Source of the DNA: Bin87 sp034423575 | GTDB taxonomy: Bacteria; Chloroflexota; Dehalococcoidia; Lucifugimonadales; UBA3495 | Assembly: GCA_034423575.1 (NCBI GenBank) | Contig: DAOUIF010000018.1 | Coordinates: 25,842-89,841 of the forward strand | Direction: 5' to 3' | Length of the DNA stretch: 64,000 nucleotides | In this document: one piece after another, positions 1 to 8,128 of the stretch | Layout: each line of letters begins with the position of its first letter | How positions within the stretch are numbered: the stretch's first letter is position 1 | Notes under the pieces: model-generated | What the model was told of the DNA's origin: nothing | What the model saw: the letters and a program-made list of their open reading frames with translations, nothing else | Database searches by the model: none | Made by a program: the position numbers and the translations under genes

Positions 1-65
1 TCACCGCAAATAACCAAGGCTGGTAGAGCGATTTTTGTCCAAAGAAACCCAGTTGGAGGATCATC

Positions 66-1766
66 ATGCTAAGAATATTGATACTTGGTATCAGGTTGAT
101 CGTCTTGCCGAGTGTGCTGGTGGTTCTGTTGGCGCTGGCCGTAGCCTGCGGGGCGCCGGCCGCGCCCAGCGAGACGGCTCCGCCCGCCGCCGCGCCTCAA
201 CAACCGGCTGTAACTGCCCCGCCGGCTCAGCAATCAGAGTCCCCGGCGCCCGCGCAGTCGCAGACCGAGCCAACTGACGCCGCCATCGGAGCGCGGCCGA
301 CGCTGAAAGTGGGCGTGATATGGCTGAGCAGTCCGCTGGATCCCGTGGAGAGCGGCTGGGTCGCCAACCAATCGGCGATGTCTGAGAACCTGTTCCGGCT
401 GTCAGCAAGCACCCTCACTCCCGAGCCGTGGCTGGCGACCGGGGCGGTACAGGTGGACCCGCTGACCTGGGAAATCGAGATACGGCCTGGCGTCAATTTC
501 CACAACGGAAACGCGATGGATGCCGCGGCGGTCAAGGCATCGCTGGAAAGGACCATACGATTGTCTCCGGCATCGGCAGACAACTTGGACATCGCTTCCG
601 TGGATGTGAAGGACCAACAGACCATCACCATCACCACGGTGGAACCACAGCCAACCCTGCCGGGCCTGTTGACTGTTCCGGCCACCGCCATCACCGACGC
701 GGCGGCAGCGGACGCGGCCGGCGAAGGCAACTTCCTGCAGGCGGGCGCGCTGACCGGGCCCTACGTCCCCACTGAGTACGTCCAGAAAGAGTACCTCAAC
801 AGCGTGGCCAACGACGACTACTGGGGCGGCACTCCGCCGCTTGCTGGCATTGATCACATCGCCATCCCCGACACCAACAGCCGGGAACTGGCCCTGCAAG
901 CCGGCGATGTCGACCTTGCCATCAACATATCGCCGGAAGGGGCTGAGACGTTGAACGCCCAGCCGGGGCTGTCCACCCAAACGTCGGGCATCGGCACGAA
1001 TGTAGTGATGTGGTGGGTCAATTTCGAGCGCGGAACGCTGGCCGACCCACTGGTCCGACGGGCGGTGGCCCAGGCCATCGATCGCGAGAGTATCGCCGGC
1101 CTGGTCGCCCCGGCGGGGACGGGCTCATTTGCAGAACTGATGCTGCCGGAAGCCCTGCTGTCCTGTCTTGGGGTGGATGCCCTGGACTACGATCCGAATC
1201 AGGCCCGCGAGTTGCTGTCCCAGGCCGGCTATGCCGACACCAACGGCGACGGCATCGTTGACAAGGACGGCCAACCGTTGGAGATCGTCATTGGCGGCTA
1301 CCCCCAGCGGTTCCAGCTGCCCATCATGGCCGAGGCCGGTCAGGCCATGCTCGCCGAGGTAGGCATAAGGGTCGAGGTGCAGATCACCGAGTCGGCCGCG
1401 GTGCGGGAACCGAACTGGGATCTCTTCGGTTGGTACAACAACGTGATTGAAACCGGAGACCCTGTACTGAACGTTATCAAGTTTGCCGGGCTCTTGGGCA
1501 ACGCCGGCGGTACCGGCGCAAGAAATTACGGACACTACGACAATTCCGAACTGCTGGAAGTAGTCGCGCCGGCCCGGACCGTGACCGACCTGGAGGGCCG
1601 GAAGCAGATTGCCTGCGAGGCCCTGGCGGTGGTCACCGAAGAAAGCGCGTACCTGCCAGTGGCGCATCCCTACATGGTGTACGGCGTCAGTGAACGGGTC
1701 ACCGGGTTCGTCCCCCATCCAACCACCCTCTATTTCGTTGACCACCGGGTGGGACTGGCCGAGTGA
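66..1766 (+). CDS. Family-5 ABC substrate-binding lipoprotein (paralogue 1 of 3)
   Basis: Extracytoplasmic solute receptor of a Dpp/Opp/Nik-type ABC importer (SBP_bac_5), 566 aa. A hydrophobic N-terminal segment ends in a lipobox (LAVAC, Cys28), so the mature protein should be lipid-anchored; a Pro/Ala/Gln-rich linker follows to about residue 75. The core shows typical family features: an N-terminal part with WEIEIRPGVNFHNG around residue 140, and an acidic Asn/Asp-Gly loop (DTNGDGIVDKDG) near residue 390. A GGAGG precedes the ATG at good spacing. It is strongly similar to the next two genes, so the three arose by tandem duplication. It lies upstream of the cobalamin riboswitch and so is not controlled by it. 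Peptides, nickel/cobalt chelates or corrinoids are all possible ligands; the ligand cannot be read from sequence. Confidence 0.93.
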   Translation: MLRILILGIRLIVLPSVLVVLLALAVACGAPAAPSETAPPAAAPQQPAVTAPPAQQSESPAPAQSQTEPTDAAIGARPTLKVGVIWLSSPLDPVESGWVANQSAMSENLFRLSASTLTPEPWLATGAVQVDPLTWEIEIRPGVNFHNGNAMDAAAVKASLERTIRLSPASADNLDIASVDVKDQQTITITTVEPQPTLPGLLTVPATAITDAAAADAAGEGNFLQAGALTGPYVPTEYVQKEYLNSVANDDYWGGTPPLAGIDHIAIPDTNSRELALQAGDVDLAINISPEGAETLNAQPGLSTQTSGIGTNVVMWWVNFERGTLADPLVRRAVAQAIDRESIAGLVAPAGTGSFAELMLPEALLSCLGVDALDYDPNQARELLSQAGYADTNGDGIVDKDGQPLEIVIGGYPQRFQLPIMAEAGQAMLAEVGIRVEVQITESAAVREPNWDLFGWYNNVIETGDPVLNVIKFAGLLGNAGGTGARNYGHYDNSELLEVVAPARTVTDLEGRKQIACEALAVVTEESAYLPVAHPYMVYGVSERVTGFVPHPTTLYFVDHRVGLAE

Positions 1767-1849
1767 GAACTGGCCAAGCCGGTTCGGTTGACCACAACTG
1801 CCTGCCATGCTAGGTTATTGGCGTTAACAACAGAACACTCCAATCAACA

Positions 1850-2095
1850 CCTGTTGGTGGCCCGCATTTCATCGGTTGGTCGATCCACATCGGCGATGAC
1901 CTGTGGAAAACGCGGGACAAAAGGAAATCCGGTGTAAATCCGGTGCGGTCGCGCCACTGTAATTGGCGAGACGCCTTCCCGGTGACATTCCTTCGTAGAA
2001 GGATGTTGACGTAAACCACTGTCTGCCAAGTGCGGATGGGAAGGTGGAGGGTCGTCGCTATCAGCCATTAGCCAGGAAGCCTGCCTACAGGCGAT
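1850..2095 (+). promoter_or_regulatory. Cobalamin (adenosylcobalamin-type) riboswitch
   Basis: The block carries the hallmarks of the B12 riboswitch in order. A P2-like stem pairs CCCGC (1861-1865) with GCGGG (1912-1916). The AAGGAAnnCCGGTGnAAATCCGG element (1921-1942) follows, then GCGCCACTGTAA (1951-1962) and a conserved ACCACTGTC near 2013-2025. After GATGGGAAGG comes the B12 box GCCAGGAAGCCTGCC (2071-2085). It lies on the + strand ahead of the second binding-protein gene and is followed by an intrinsic terminator, so a transcription-attenuation switch is likely: cobalamin bound, transcription stops. No cobalamin-biosynthesis gene is nearby; the regulated genes are importer components. Confidence 0.92.
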
Positions 2096-2182
2096 TTCTG
2101 TCTGCACTTCGCGGAACGAGTGAAGCGGATTTACCCGTAAATCGGGCATGGCTTATCAAGCCGACAGTACGCCCGTGAATAC

Positions 2183-2214
2183 GCCCCGTCCACCCAGTGC
2201 GGTCGGGGCTTTTT
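2183..2214 (+). terminator. Intrinsic terminator, expression platform of the B12 riboswitch
   Basis: GCCCCG (2183-2188) pairs with CGGGGC (2204-2209) and is followed directly by five T residues. It sits about 90 bases after the B12 box and about 130 bases before the start of the second binding-protein gene. That is where a terminator-type expression platform belongs. Confidence 0.75.
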
Positions 2215-2347
2215 GCTGTCCTCACCTGACCCAGTTTACCCCGCACCGCCAAGGGTGACCAACACTCCGTTTCGCCCCCACGGGGGCCGGACCCCTCGGA
2301 ATGGCGGTGTTCACTGGCAACTCACTGGAACGTCTTGGAGGACGAAC

Positions 2348-4084
2348 ATGGGAAAATTATCGATACGGAGTTTCAAACCTGCGCTGGCCGCGGGGTTCGG
2401 TCTTGTGCTGCTATTGGCGTTGGCCTGCGGGGCCCCCGCGGCGCCCAGCGAGACGGCTCAGCCCGCGGCGGTCAGTAACCCACAACCGACCGCTCCGGCC
2501 GCCGCTGCACCTCAGCAACCGGTCGCCACTACCGCTCCGGTCCAGCAATCCGAGAAGTCGGCACCCGCGCAAGCAAAACCCGAACCGACTGCAGCCTCCA
2601 CCGTGGCACGGCCAACGCTGACAGCCGGCGTGATATGGCTCGACAGCCCGTTGGACCCGGTGCAGAGTGGCTGGGTTGCCAACCAATCGGCAATGTCCGA
2701 GAACCTGTTCAGACTGTCCGGAAGCACCCTCAGTCCTGAGCCTTGGCTGGCAACGGGCGCCGAGCATGTGGATCCCTTGACCTGGGAAATCGAAATCCGA
2801 TCGGGCGTCCGGTTCCACAATGGCAACCCGTTGGATGCTGAAGCGGTCAAGGCTTCCCTGGAGCGGGCCATTCGGCTGTCGGAAGCGGCGGCGGATATAT
2901 TGTCTGCTGACACGATAGGGGTTAAGGATGCTCAGACAATCACCATCACCACGACGGTGCCGCAGCCCACGTTGCCGGGCCTGTTGATTACCCCCGTATT
3001 CGGAATTCACGATGCCGCGGCGGCCGACGCCGCCGGCGAGGGCAATTTCATCGAGGCGCGCGCCCTTACCGGGCCTTACATTCCCACGGCATACGTCCAG
3101 CTGGAACGCCTTGACAGCGTAGCCAACGACGATTATTGGGGTGGAACGCCCCCGCTGGCCGGCATCAATAGCATTGCGATCCCCGACACCAACAGCCGGG
3201 AGCTGGCGCTGCAGGCCGGAGACGTCGATATCATCATCAACGTGTCGCCGGATGGAGCCCAGGTGATCGGGGCACACTCGGGCACGCAAACCGCGACCGC
3301 CGGCCTCGGCACTGCCCTGGTGCTATGGTGGGTGAACTTCGAGCGCGGCACACTGGCCGACCCGTTGGTGCGTCGGGCGGTGGCTCACGCCATTGACCGG
3401 GAGGGCATTGCCGGCCTGGTGGCACCCTCCGGAGCCGGGTCTTTCGCCGAGTTGATGCTGCCGGAAGTGGTGGCCTCGTGCCCCGACGTACACGCGCCGG
3501 CCTATGATCCTGACGAAGCCCGCCATTTGCTCGAAGAGGCCGGCTACGCGGACAGCGATGGCGACGGAATCCTGGACAAGGATGGCCAGCCGCTGGAAAT
3601 TATTATCGGCGGTTACCCACAGCGGTTCCAACTGCCCATCATGGCCGAAGCGGCCCAGGCCATGCTCGCCGATGTGGGCATCAAGGCCGAAGTGCTCATC
3701 ACCGAATGGTCGGTGGTAAAGGAACCCGCCTGGGACCTCTTCGGCTGGTACAACGGTGTTGTGGAAGGCGGCGGAGACCCGGTGTTCAACATCAGCAAGT
3801 TCGCCGGACTGCGAGCCGACGCCGGCGGCACGGGCGGCAACAACTACGGGCACTATGACAATACCGCCCTGGCGGAAATAGTCGGGCCTTCCGTATCGGT
3901 ATCCGACGTGGAGGGTCGAAAGCAGATCGCCTGCGAGGCCCTGGAAATCATCACCGAAGAAACGGCGTTCTTGCCGGTGGCGCACATGAATTTGGTGTTC
4001 GGCATCAGCGACAAGGTCACCGACTTTTCGCCCCATCCGTCCAGTCTCTATTTCTTCGACCACCGCGTCGGCCTGTCCGAGTGA
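2348..4084 (+). CDS. Family-5 ABC substrate-binding lipoprotein (paralogue 2), riboswitch-controlled
   Basis: Second solute receptor of the triplet, 578 aa. I chose the ATG at 2348 because a GGAGG stands just before it and translation from there gives a clean lipoprotein signal (MGKLSIRS, lipobox LALAC, Cys27); the longer open frame to 2213 crosses the terminator. A Pro/Ala/Gln linker follows, then the SBP_bac_5 core, with the DSDGDGILDKDG loop near residue 403. It is the first gene after the cobalamin riboswitch and terminator, so its transcription, and probably that of the genes to 7886, should fall when cobalamin is plentiful. By context the ligand may be a corrinoid or cobalt chelate; the fold alone does not show this. 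Confidence 0.93.
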   Translation: MGKLSIRSFKPALAAGFGLVLLLALACGAPAAPSETAQPAAVSNPQPTAPAAAAPQQPVATTAPVQQSEKSAPAQAKPEPTAASTVARPTLTAGVIWLDSPLDPVQSGWVANQSAMSENLFRLSGSTLSPEPWLATGAEHVDPLTWEIEIRSGVRFHNGNPLDAEAVKASLERAIRLSEAAADILSADTIGVKDAQTITITTTVPQPTLPGLLITPVFGIHDAAAADAAGEGNFIEARALTGPYIPTAYVQLERLDSVANDDYWGGTPPLAGINSIAIPDTNSRELALQAGDVDIIINVSPDGAQVIGAHSGTQTATAGLGTALVLWWVNFERGTLADPLVRRAVAHAIDREGIAGLVAPSGAGSFAELMLPEVVASCPDVHAPAYDPDEARHLLEEAGYADSDGDGILDKDGQPLEIIIGGYPQRFQLPIMAEAAQAMLADVGIKAEVLITEWSVVKEPAWDLFGWYNGVVEGGGDPVFNISKFAGLRADAGGTGGNNYGHYDNTALAEIVGPSVSVSDVEGRKQIACEALEIITEETAFLPVAHMNLVFGISDKVTDFSPHPSSLYFFDHRVGLSE

Positions 4085-4251
4085 GCAAGCGCGGCTTCCG
4101 CCGTAGATTTGGACCAACACGCCGTCACACCGCCCCCGACGCGCACGGCGGCGTGAGGGTCCGGCGGATCGGACGAACCAGGGGCCGAACTCCCCGCCTG
4201 CACGCAGATCTGCGCCGCAGTTAACTCCCCCAAGCGTCCTGGAGGACGAAC

Positions 4252-5985
4252 ATGGAAAAATTATCGATACGGCATTTCAAACCCGCGTTGGTCACGGGGT
4301 TGGCTCTTGTGCTCCTGCTGGCGGTGGCCTGCGGGTCTCCCGCCGCGACCAGCGAGCCGGCTGCGCCCGCGGCGGTCAGCAACCCCCAGCCGACCGCTCC
4401 GGCCGCCGCTGCTCCGCAGCAACCGTCTGCCACCACCGCTCCGGTCCAGCAATCTGAGAAGTCGGCTCCCGCGCAAGCAAAACCGGAACCGACTGAAGCC
4501 GCCACCGTGGCACGGCCGACGTTGAAGATGGGCCGCATCTGGCTGGACAGCCCATTCGACCCGGCGCAGGGCGGTTGGACAGCCATTCAATCAGGAATGT
4601 CCGAAAACCTGTTCCGCCTGTCTCCCACGACCGTCAAGCCGGAACCGTGGCTGGCGACCGGGGCCACCCATGTTGACCCGTTGACCTGGGAAATAAAGTT
4701 GCGTTCGGGCGTGAAATTCCACAACGGGAACGTGATGGATGCCGAAGCGGTGAAGGCATCGTTAGAGAGGACGATCCGGTTGTCGGAAGCGTCAGCAGAC
4801 CAACTGGGGATCGTAAGCATAGTGGTGAACGACGAGCAGACCATCACCATCACTACAGTAGAACCTCGACCCATCCTGCCTGGACTGTTGACCACTCCTG
4901 CCGTGGCCATCACCGACGCTATGGCAGCCGACGCCGCCGGAGAAGGCAATTTCATTTCCGCGAAGGCCCTTACCGGCCCTTATATCCCCACCGAGTACGT
5001 GCGAAAGGAGTACCTTCACAGCGTAGCCAACGACGACTACTGGGGCGGAACGCCTCCGCTGGCCGGCGTTGACCATATTGCCATTCCCGACACCAACAGC
5101 AGGGAACTGGCCCTGCAGGCCGGCGACATCGACGTTGCCATCAACATATCCCCAGAGGGGGCCCAGACCATAGACGCCCATCCCGAATTACACGCCAGCA
5201 CCGCCGGATTCGGCACCGCCGCGGTAATGTGGTGGGTCAATTTCGAGCGACCAGCTCTGGCCGATCCACTGGTACGCCAGGCGGTGAGCCTTGCCATTGA
5301 TCGAGAAAGCATCGCAGGGGTGGTGGCGCCAGCCGGCTCAGGTTCGTTTGCGGAGCTGCTGTTGCCGGAAGACCTGGTGTCCTGCCCGGGCGTCACCGCT
5401 CCGGGTTACAATCCTGATCAGGCCCGCGAGTTGCTGTCCCAAGCCGGCTACGCTGATGCCGACGGCGACGGGATCCTGGACAAGGATGGCCAGCCCCTGG
5501 AGATAGTCATCGGCGGGTATCCGCAGCGGTTCCAGCTGCCGATCATGGCCGAAACCGCGCAGGCCATGCTGGCCGACGTAGGCATCAGGGCCGAGGTGCT
5601 CATCACCGAATGGTCGGTGGTCAAGGAACCCGGCTGGGATCTCTTCGGGTGGTACAACAACATCGTGGATTCAGGAGATCCCATCCTGAACATCAGCAAG
5701 TTCGTCGGGGTCAGAGCCGACGCCTCCGGTGGCGGACCCAACAATTACGGCCATTACCACAACGACGAGTTGGAGAGCATCATCCTCAGCGCAGCGGAAG
5801 TTTCAGACGCCCCACAACGCCAGGAGATAGCCTGCCAGGCGTTGGACATCATTGCATCCGAAACCGCGCTCCTGCCGGTGGCACACGCCTACCTGGTGTA
5901 CGGTGTCAACGAGCGAGTAACCAACTTCGACCCCCACCCGACGAACCTCTATTACATCAACCACCGCATCGGGCTGGCCGAGTGA
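4252..5985 (+). CDS. Family-5 ABC substrate-binding lipoprotein (paralogue 3)
   Basis: Third solute receptor, 577 aa, closest to paralogue 2: the two share the MxKLSIR start, the same lipobox position (LAVAC, Cys27) and the Pro/Ala/Gln linker. The leader CTGGAGGACGAACATGG is almost the same as the one before paralogue 2, so the duplication included the ribosome-binding site. The 167 bases between the two genes hold no obvious promoter or terminator, so they are probably co-transcribed under the riboswitch. The stop is followed after 41 bases by the permease start. Having two or three receptors for one permease pair suggests a widened ligand range. Confidence 0.93.
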   Translation: MEKLSIRHFKPALVTGLALVLLLAVACGSPAATSEPAAPAAVSNPQPTAPAAAAPQQPSATTAPVQQSEKSAPAQAKPEPTEAATVARPTLKMGRIWLDSPFDPAQGGWTAIQSGMSENLFRLSPTTVKPEPWLATGATHVDPLTWEIKLRSGVKFHNGNVMDAEAVKASLERTIRLSEASADQLGIVSIVVNDEQTITITTVEPRPILPGLLTTPAVAITDAMAADAAGEGNFISAKALTGPYIPTEYVRKEYLHSVANDDYWGGTPPLAGVDHIAIPDTNSRELALQAGDIDVAINISPEGAQTIDAHPELHASTAGFGTAAVMWWVNFERPALADPLVRQAVSLAIDRESIAGVVAPAGSGSFAELLLPEDLVSCPGVTAPGYNPDQARELLSQAGYADADGDGILDKDGQPLEIVIGGYPQRFQLPIMAETAQAMLADVGIRAEVLITEWSVVKEPGWDLFGWYNNIVDSGDPILNISKFVGVRADASGGGPNNYGHYHNDELESIILSAAEVSDAPQRQEIACQALDIIASETALLPVAHAYLVYGVNERVTNFDPHPTNLYYINHRIGLAE

Positions 5986-6026
5986 TGCCGGGTAGGCGTG
6001 ACCGGCGCGGATAAAGGGTCTCTATT

Positions 6027-6974
6027 GTGGGAGCATACCTGGTCCGACGATTGGCCACGCTACCGCTGCTGCTCCTGGGCATCTCGGCGGTCAGTTTCGC
6101 GCTGCTGAACCTGGCGCCGGGGGATCCGGCCGAGATTGTGCTGCGTCAGCGGAATCCCGGCCAGCTTCCCAACCCGGCGGAGGTGGCGGCCATGCAAATC
6201 GAGCTGGGCCTGGACGCCTCCCTGCCGGTGCAGTACGCCCGCTGGGTGTCGCGGGCGCTGGTGGGCGACATGGGCCAGTCCTACCTGACCGAACAGCCCG
6301 TGGCTGCCCAGCTGGCACGCCGCACCGTGCCGACGGCGCTGCTTACGGCGGCCGCTCTGTCCCTGGCGCTGCTGGTGGCGGTGCCCATGGGCATCCTGTC
6401 CTCCCGTCGCCGGGGCGGCGTTCTCGATACCGTCGCGCGGCTGGCGGCGCTGGTGGGCGCGGCGGCTCCGTCTTACGCCCTGTCCTTCGGGCTGATCATC
6501 CTGTTTGCGGTGAAACTGTCGTGGCTACCGGCCCTGGGTTACGGCTCGGCCGCCCAGGTCGTGCTGCCGGCCATCGCGCTGTCGCTGGCTCCCATGGCTC
6601 AACTGATGCGTCTGATACGCGCCAGCATGCTGGAGACTCTGGGGCTGGACTACATCAGAACCGCGCGAGCCAAGGGATTGGCTGAACAGACCGTCGCCTT
6701 CAGGCACGCTCTCCGCAACGCGCTGCTGCCCGCCATCGGCGCCATTGGCGTGAACCTGGGCTATCTACTCAGCGGCGCCGTCATCGTGGAGACCATCTTC
6801 ACCTGGCCCGGCCTGGGTCAGCTGATGGTGGGGGCGGCCCTCACCCGGGATTACCCCGTGGTGCAGGGGTTCGTGACCTACATCGCGGTGGTGGTGCTGC
6901 TGGTCAACCTGGCCGCCGACATTGCCCTGCGCGTCGCCGACCCGCGCCTGCGCTTCGGCCGAGACGAGACGTAA
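6027..6974 (+). CDS. ABC importer permease, DppB type
   Basis: Inner-membrane permease of a peptide/nickel-type ABC importer, 315 aa, starting at GTG. It has the N-terminal VRRLATLPLLLLGISAVSFALLNLAPGDP segment typical of DppB/OppB/NikB and about six membrane spans. The EAA loop that contacts the ATPase is clear at about residues 205-225 (DYIRTARAKGLAEQ, then FRHALRNALLP). The DppC-type gene follows after 6 bases, so the two form one membrane channel. It is in the run downstream of the cobalamin riboswitch. No ATPase gene is adjacent, so the complex must borrow one from elsewhere. Confidence 0.92.
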   Translation: MGAYLVRRLATLPLLLLGISAVSFALLNLAPGDPAEIVLRQRNPGQLPNPAEVAAMQIELGLDASLPVQYARWVSRALVGDMGQSYLTEQPVAAQLARRTVPTALLTAAALSLALLVAVPMGILSSRRRGGVLDTVARLAALVGAAAPSYALSFGLIILFAVKLSWLPALGYGSAAQVVLPAIALSLAPMAQLMRLIRASMLETLGLDYIRTARAKGLAEQTVAFRHALRNALLPAIGAIGVNLGYLLSGAVIVETIFTWPGLGQLMVGAALTRDYPVVQGFVTYIAVVVLLVNLAADIALRVADPRLRFGRDET

Positions 6975-6980
6975 CGACCG

Positions 6981-7886
6981 ATGGCGGGCGAAACCCAACG
7001 CCTCGGGGGGAGCGTCCCCGTTCTACCCGCGTCCAGCGGTTCGCGCCGGCGTCGCCAGTGGACCGCGCTGCTGCAAGAGCCGGGAACCGCGTTGGGGCTG
7101 TTCCTGGTGGTGTCGCTGCTGCTGGCGGGGTTGCTGGCCCCCTGGCTTCCTCTGGATGATCCCACCAAAATCAACCTGCCCGACAGACTGCTCTCGCCGT
7201 CGCCGGATCATCTGCTGGGCACCGACCACCTGGGCCGGGACACCTTCAGCCGGATCACCCACGGCGCACGCATGACCCTGCTGGCCGCTGCCGCCACCCT
7301 GGCACTCAGCATGACCATCGCACTGACGGTGGGGATACTCTCCGGTTACCACGGCGGCTGGCCTGACACTGCCCTTATGGGTGTGGTGGACCTGCTACTG
7401 GCCTTTCCCTCGCTGATCCTGGCCATCGCCGTTGCTGGGGCCCTGGGGCCCGGTCTGTTCAACGTGCTGCTGGCGGCCGGCGCGGTGTGGTGGGTGGGTC
7501 ACGCCCGCATCATACGGGGAGTGACCCTGGGCGCCCGGCAGATGGAGTACGTGACAGCAGCGCGGGCCGCCGGGGCCGGCAATCTGCGGATCATCCTCCG
7601 ACACATCGCGCCCAACATCCTGGGGCCGATCATCGTGATCGCGTCACTGGACGTCGGCTGGATCATCCTGGGCATAGCCGGACTGAGCTTTCTGGGGCTC
7701 GGCGCGCAACCGCCCACGCCGGAGTGGGGGGCCATGCTCAACGATGCCCGTCCCCACCTGCAGACGGCGCCGCGCCTGTTGATGCTGCCGGGGGCGGCCA
7801 TATTCGTTGCCGTGCTGGGGTTCAACCTGCTGGGCGACGGCCTGCGGGACATGCTCGACCCCCGCACGGTGAGGCCAGGCAGCTGA
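6981..7886 (+). CDS. ABC importer permease, DppC type
   Basis: Second permease half, 301 aa, of the DppC/OppC/NikC type. The periplasmic motif LLGTDHLGRDTFSRITHGAR (about residues 72-91) and the EAA loop (EYVTAARAAGAGN, then LRHIAPNILGP, near 190-215) are diagnostic. It ends with the usual LGDGLRDMLDPR. It starts 6 bases after dppB and would form the heterodimeric channel with it. The usual DppD/DppF ATPases should follow but do not; the next genes are a tiny membrane protein and an opposite-strand oxidase. Confidence 0.92.
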   Translation: MAGETQRLGGSVPVLPASSGSRRRRQWTALLQEPGTALGLFLVVSLLLAGLLAPWLPLDDPTKINLPDRLLSPSPDHLLGTDHLGRDTFSRITHGARMTLLAAAATLALSMTIALTVGILSGYHGGWPDTALMGVVDLLLAFPSLILAIAVAGALGPGLFNVLLAAGAVWWVGHARIIRGVTLGARQMEYVTAARAAGAGNLRIILRHIAPNILGPIIVIASLDVGWIILGIAGLSFLGLGAQPPTPEWGAMLNDARPHLQTAPRLLMLPGAAIFVAVLGFNLLGDGLRDMLDPRTVRPGS

Positions 7887-7921
7887 TCCGCAGGCGCAAA
7901 ACCCGCTTCTGGGGCACGTGG

Positions 7922-8086
7922 GTGGCTGCGTCGATCATCTACTTCTGGAACTGGTTCCTTGTTCTTTCGCCCGGAAATGTTGCCGACGGTCAGTTCTGGT
8001 CTGTGTTGGGCGCGGCGCTGCCCATCTCGATGGTGGTGGCCGGCTTGCGCGTTTGGGGCATGACCCGGCGCACCGTTGCCGCGTGA
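7922..8086 (+). CDS. Small putative membrane protein
   Basis: A 54-codon frame with GTG start, coding for two hydrophobic stretches (IIYFWNWFLVL and LGAALPISMVVAGLRVW) separated by a short polar loop. The frame stays open further upstream through LIRRRKTRFWG, over the end of dppC, so the true start may lie earlier; no good ribosome-binding site settles it. It directly follows the riboswitch-linked importer genes on the same strand and ends just before a perfect palindrome. I do not recognise a family. It could be a small accessory subunit of the importer or a chance frame. Confidence 0.4.
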   Translation: MAASIIYFWNWFLVLSPGNVADGQFWSVLGAALPISMVVAGLRVWGMTRRTVAA

Positions 8087-8092
8087 CGGGTC

Positions 8093-8120
8093 GCCGGCGC
8101 GACTGCGCAGTCGCGCCGGC
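8093..8120. terminator. Perfect 28-base palindrome between convergent genes
   Basis: GCCGGCGCGACTGC (8093-8106) is followed directly by its exact reverse complement (8107-8120), giving a 14-bp stem. It lies between the + strand importer cluster and the - strand oxidase, whose coding regions converge here. A shared transcription stop is the simplest role, but there is no T-run on either side, so a protein-binding site or repeat is also possible. Confidence 0.5.
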
Positions 8121-8128
8121 AATCAGGC

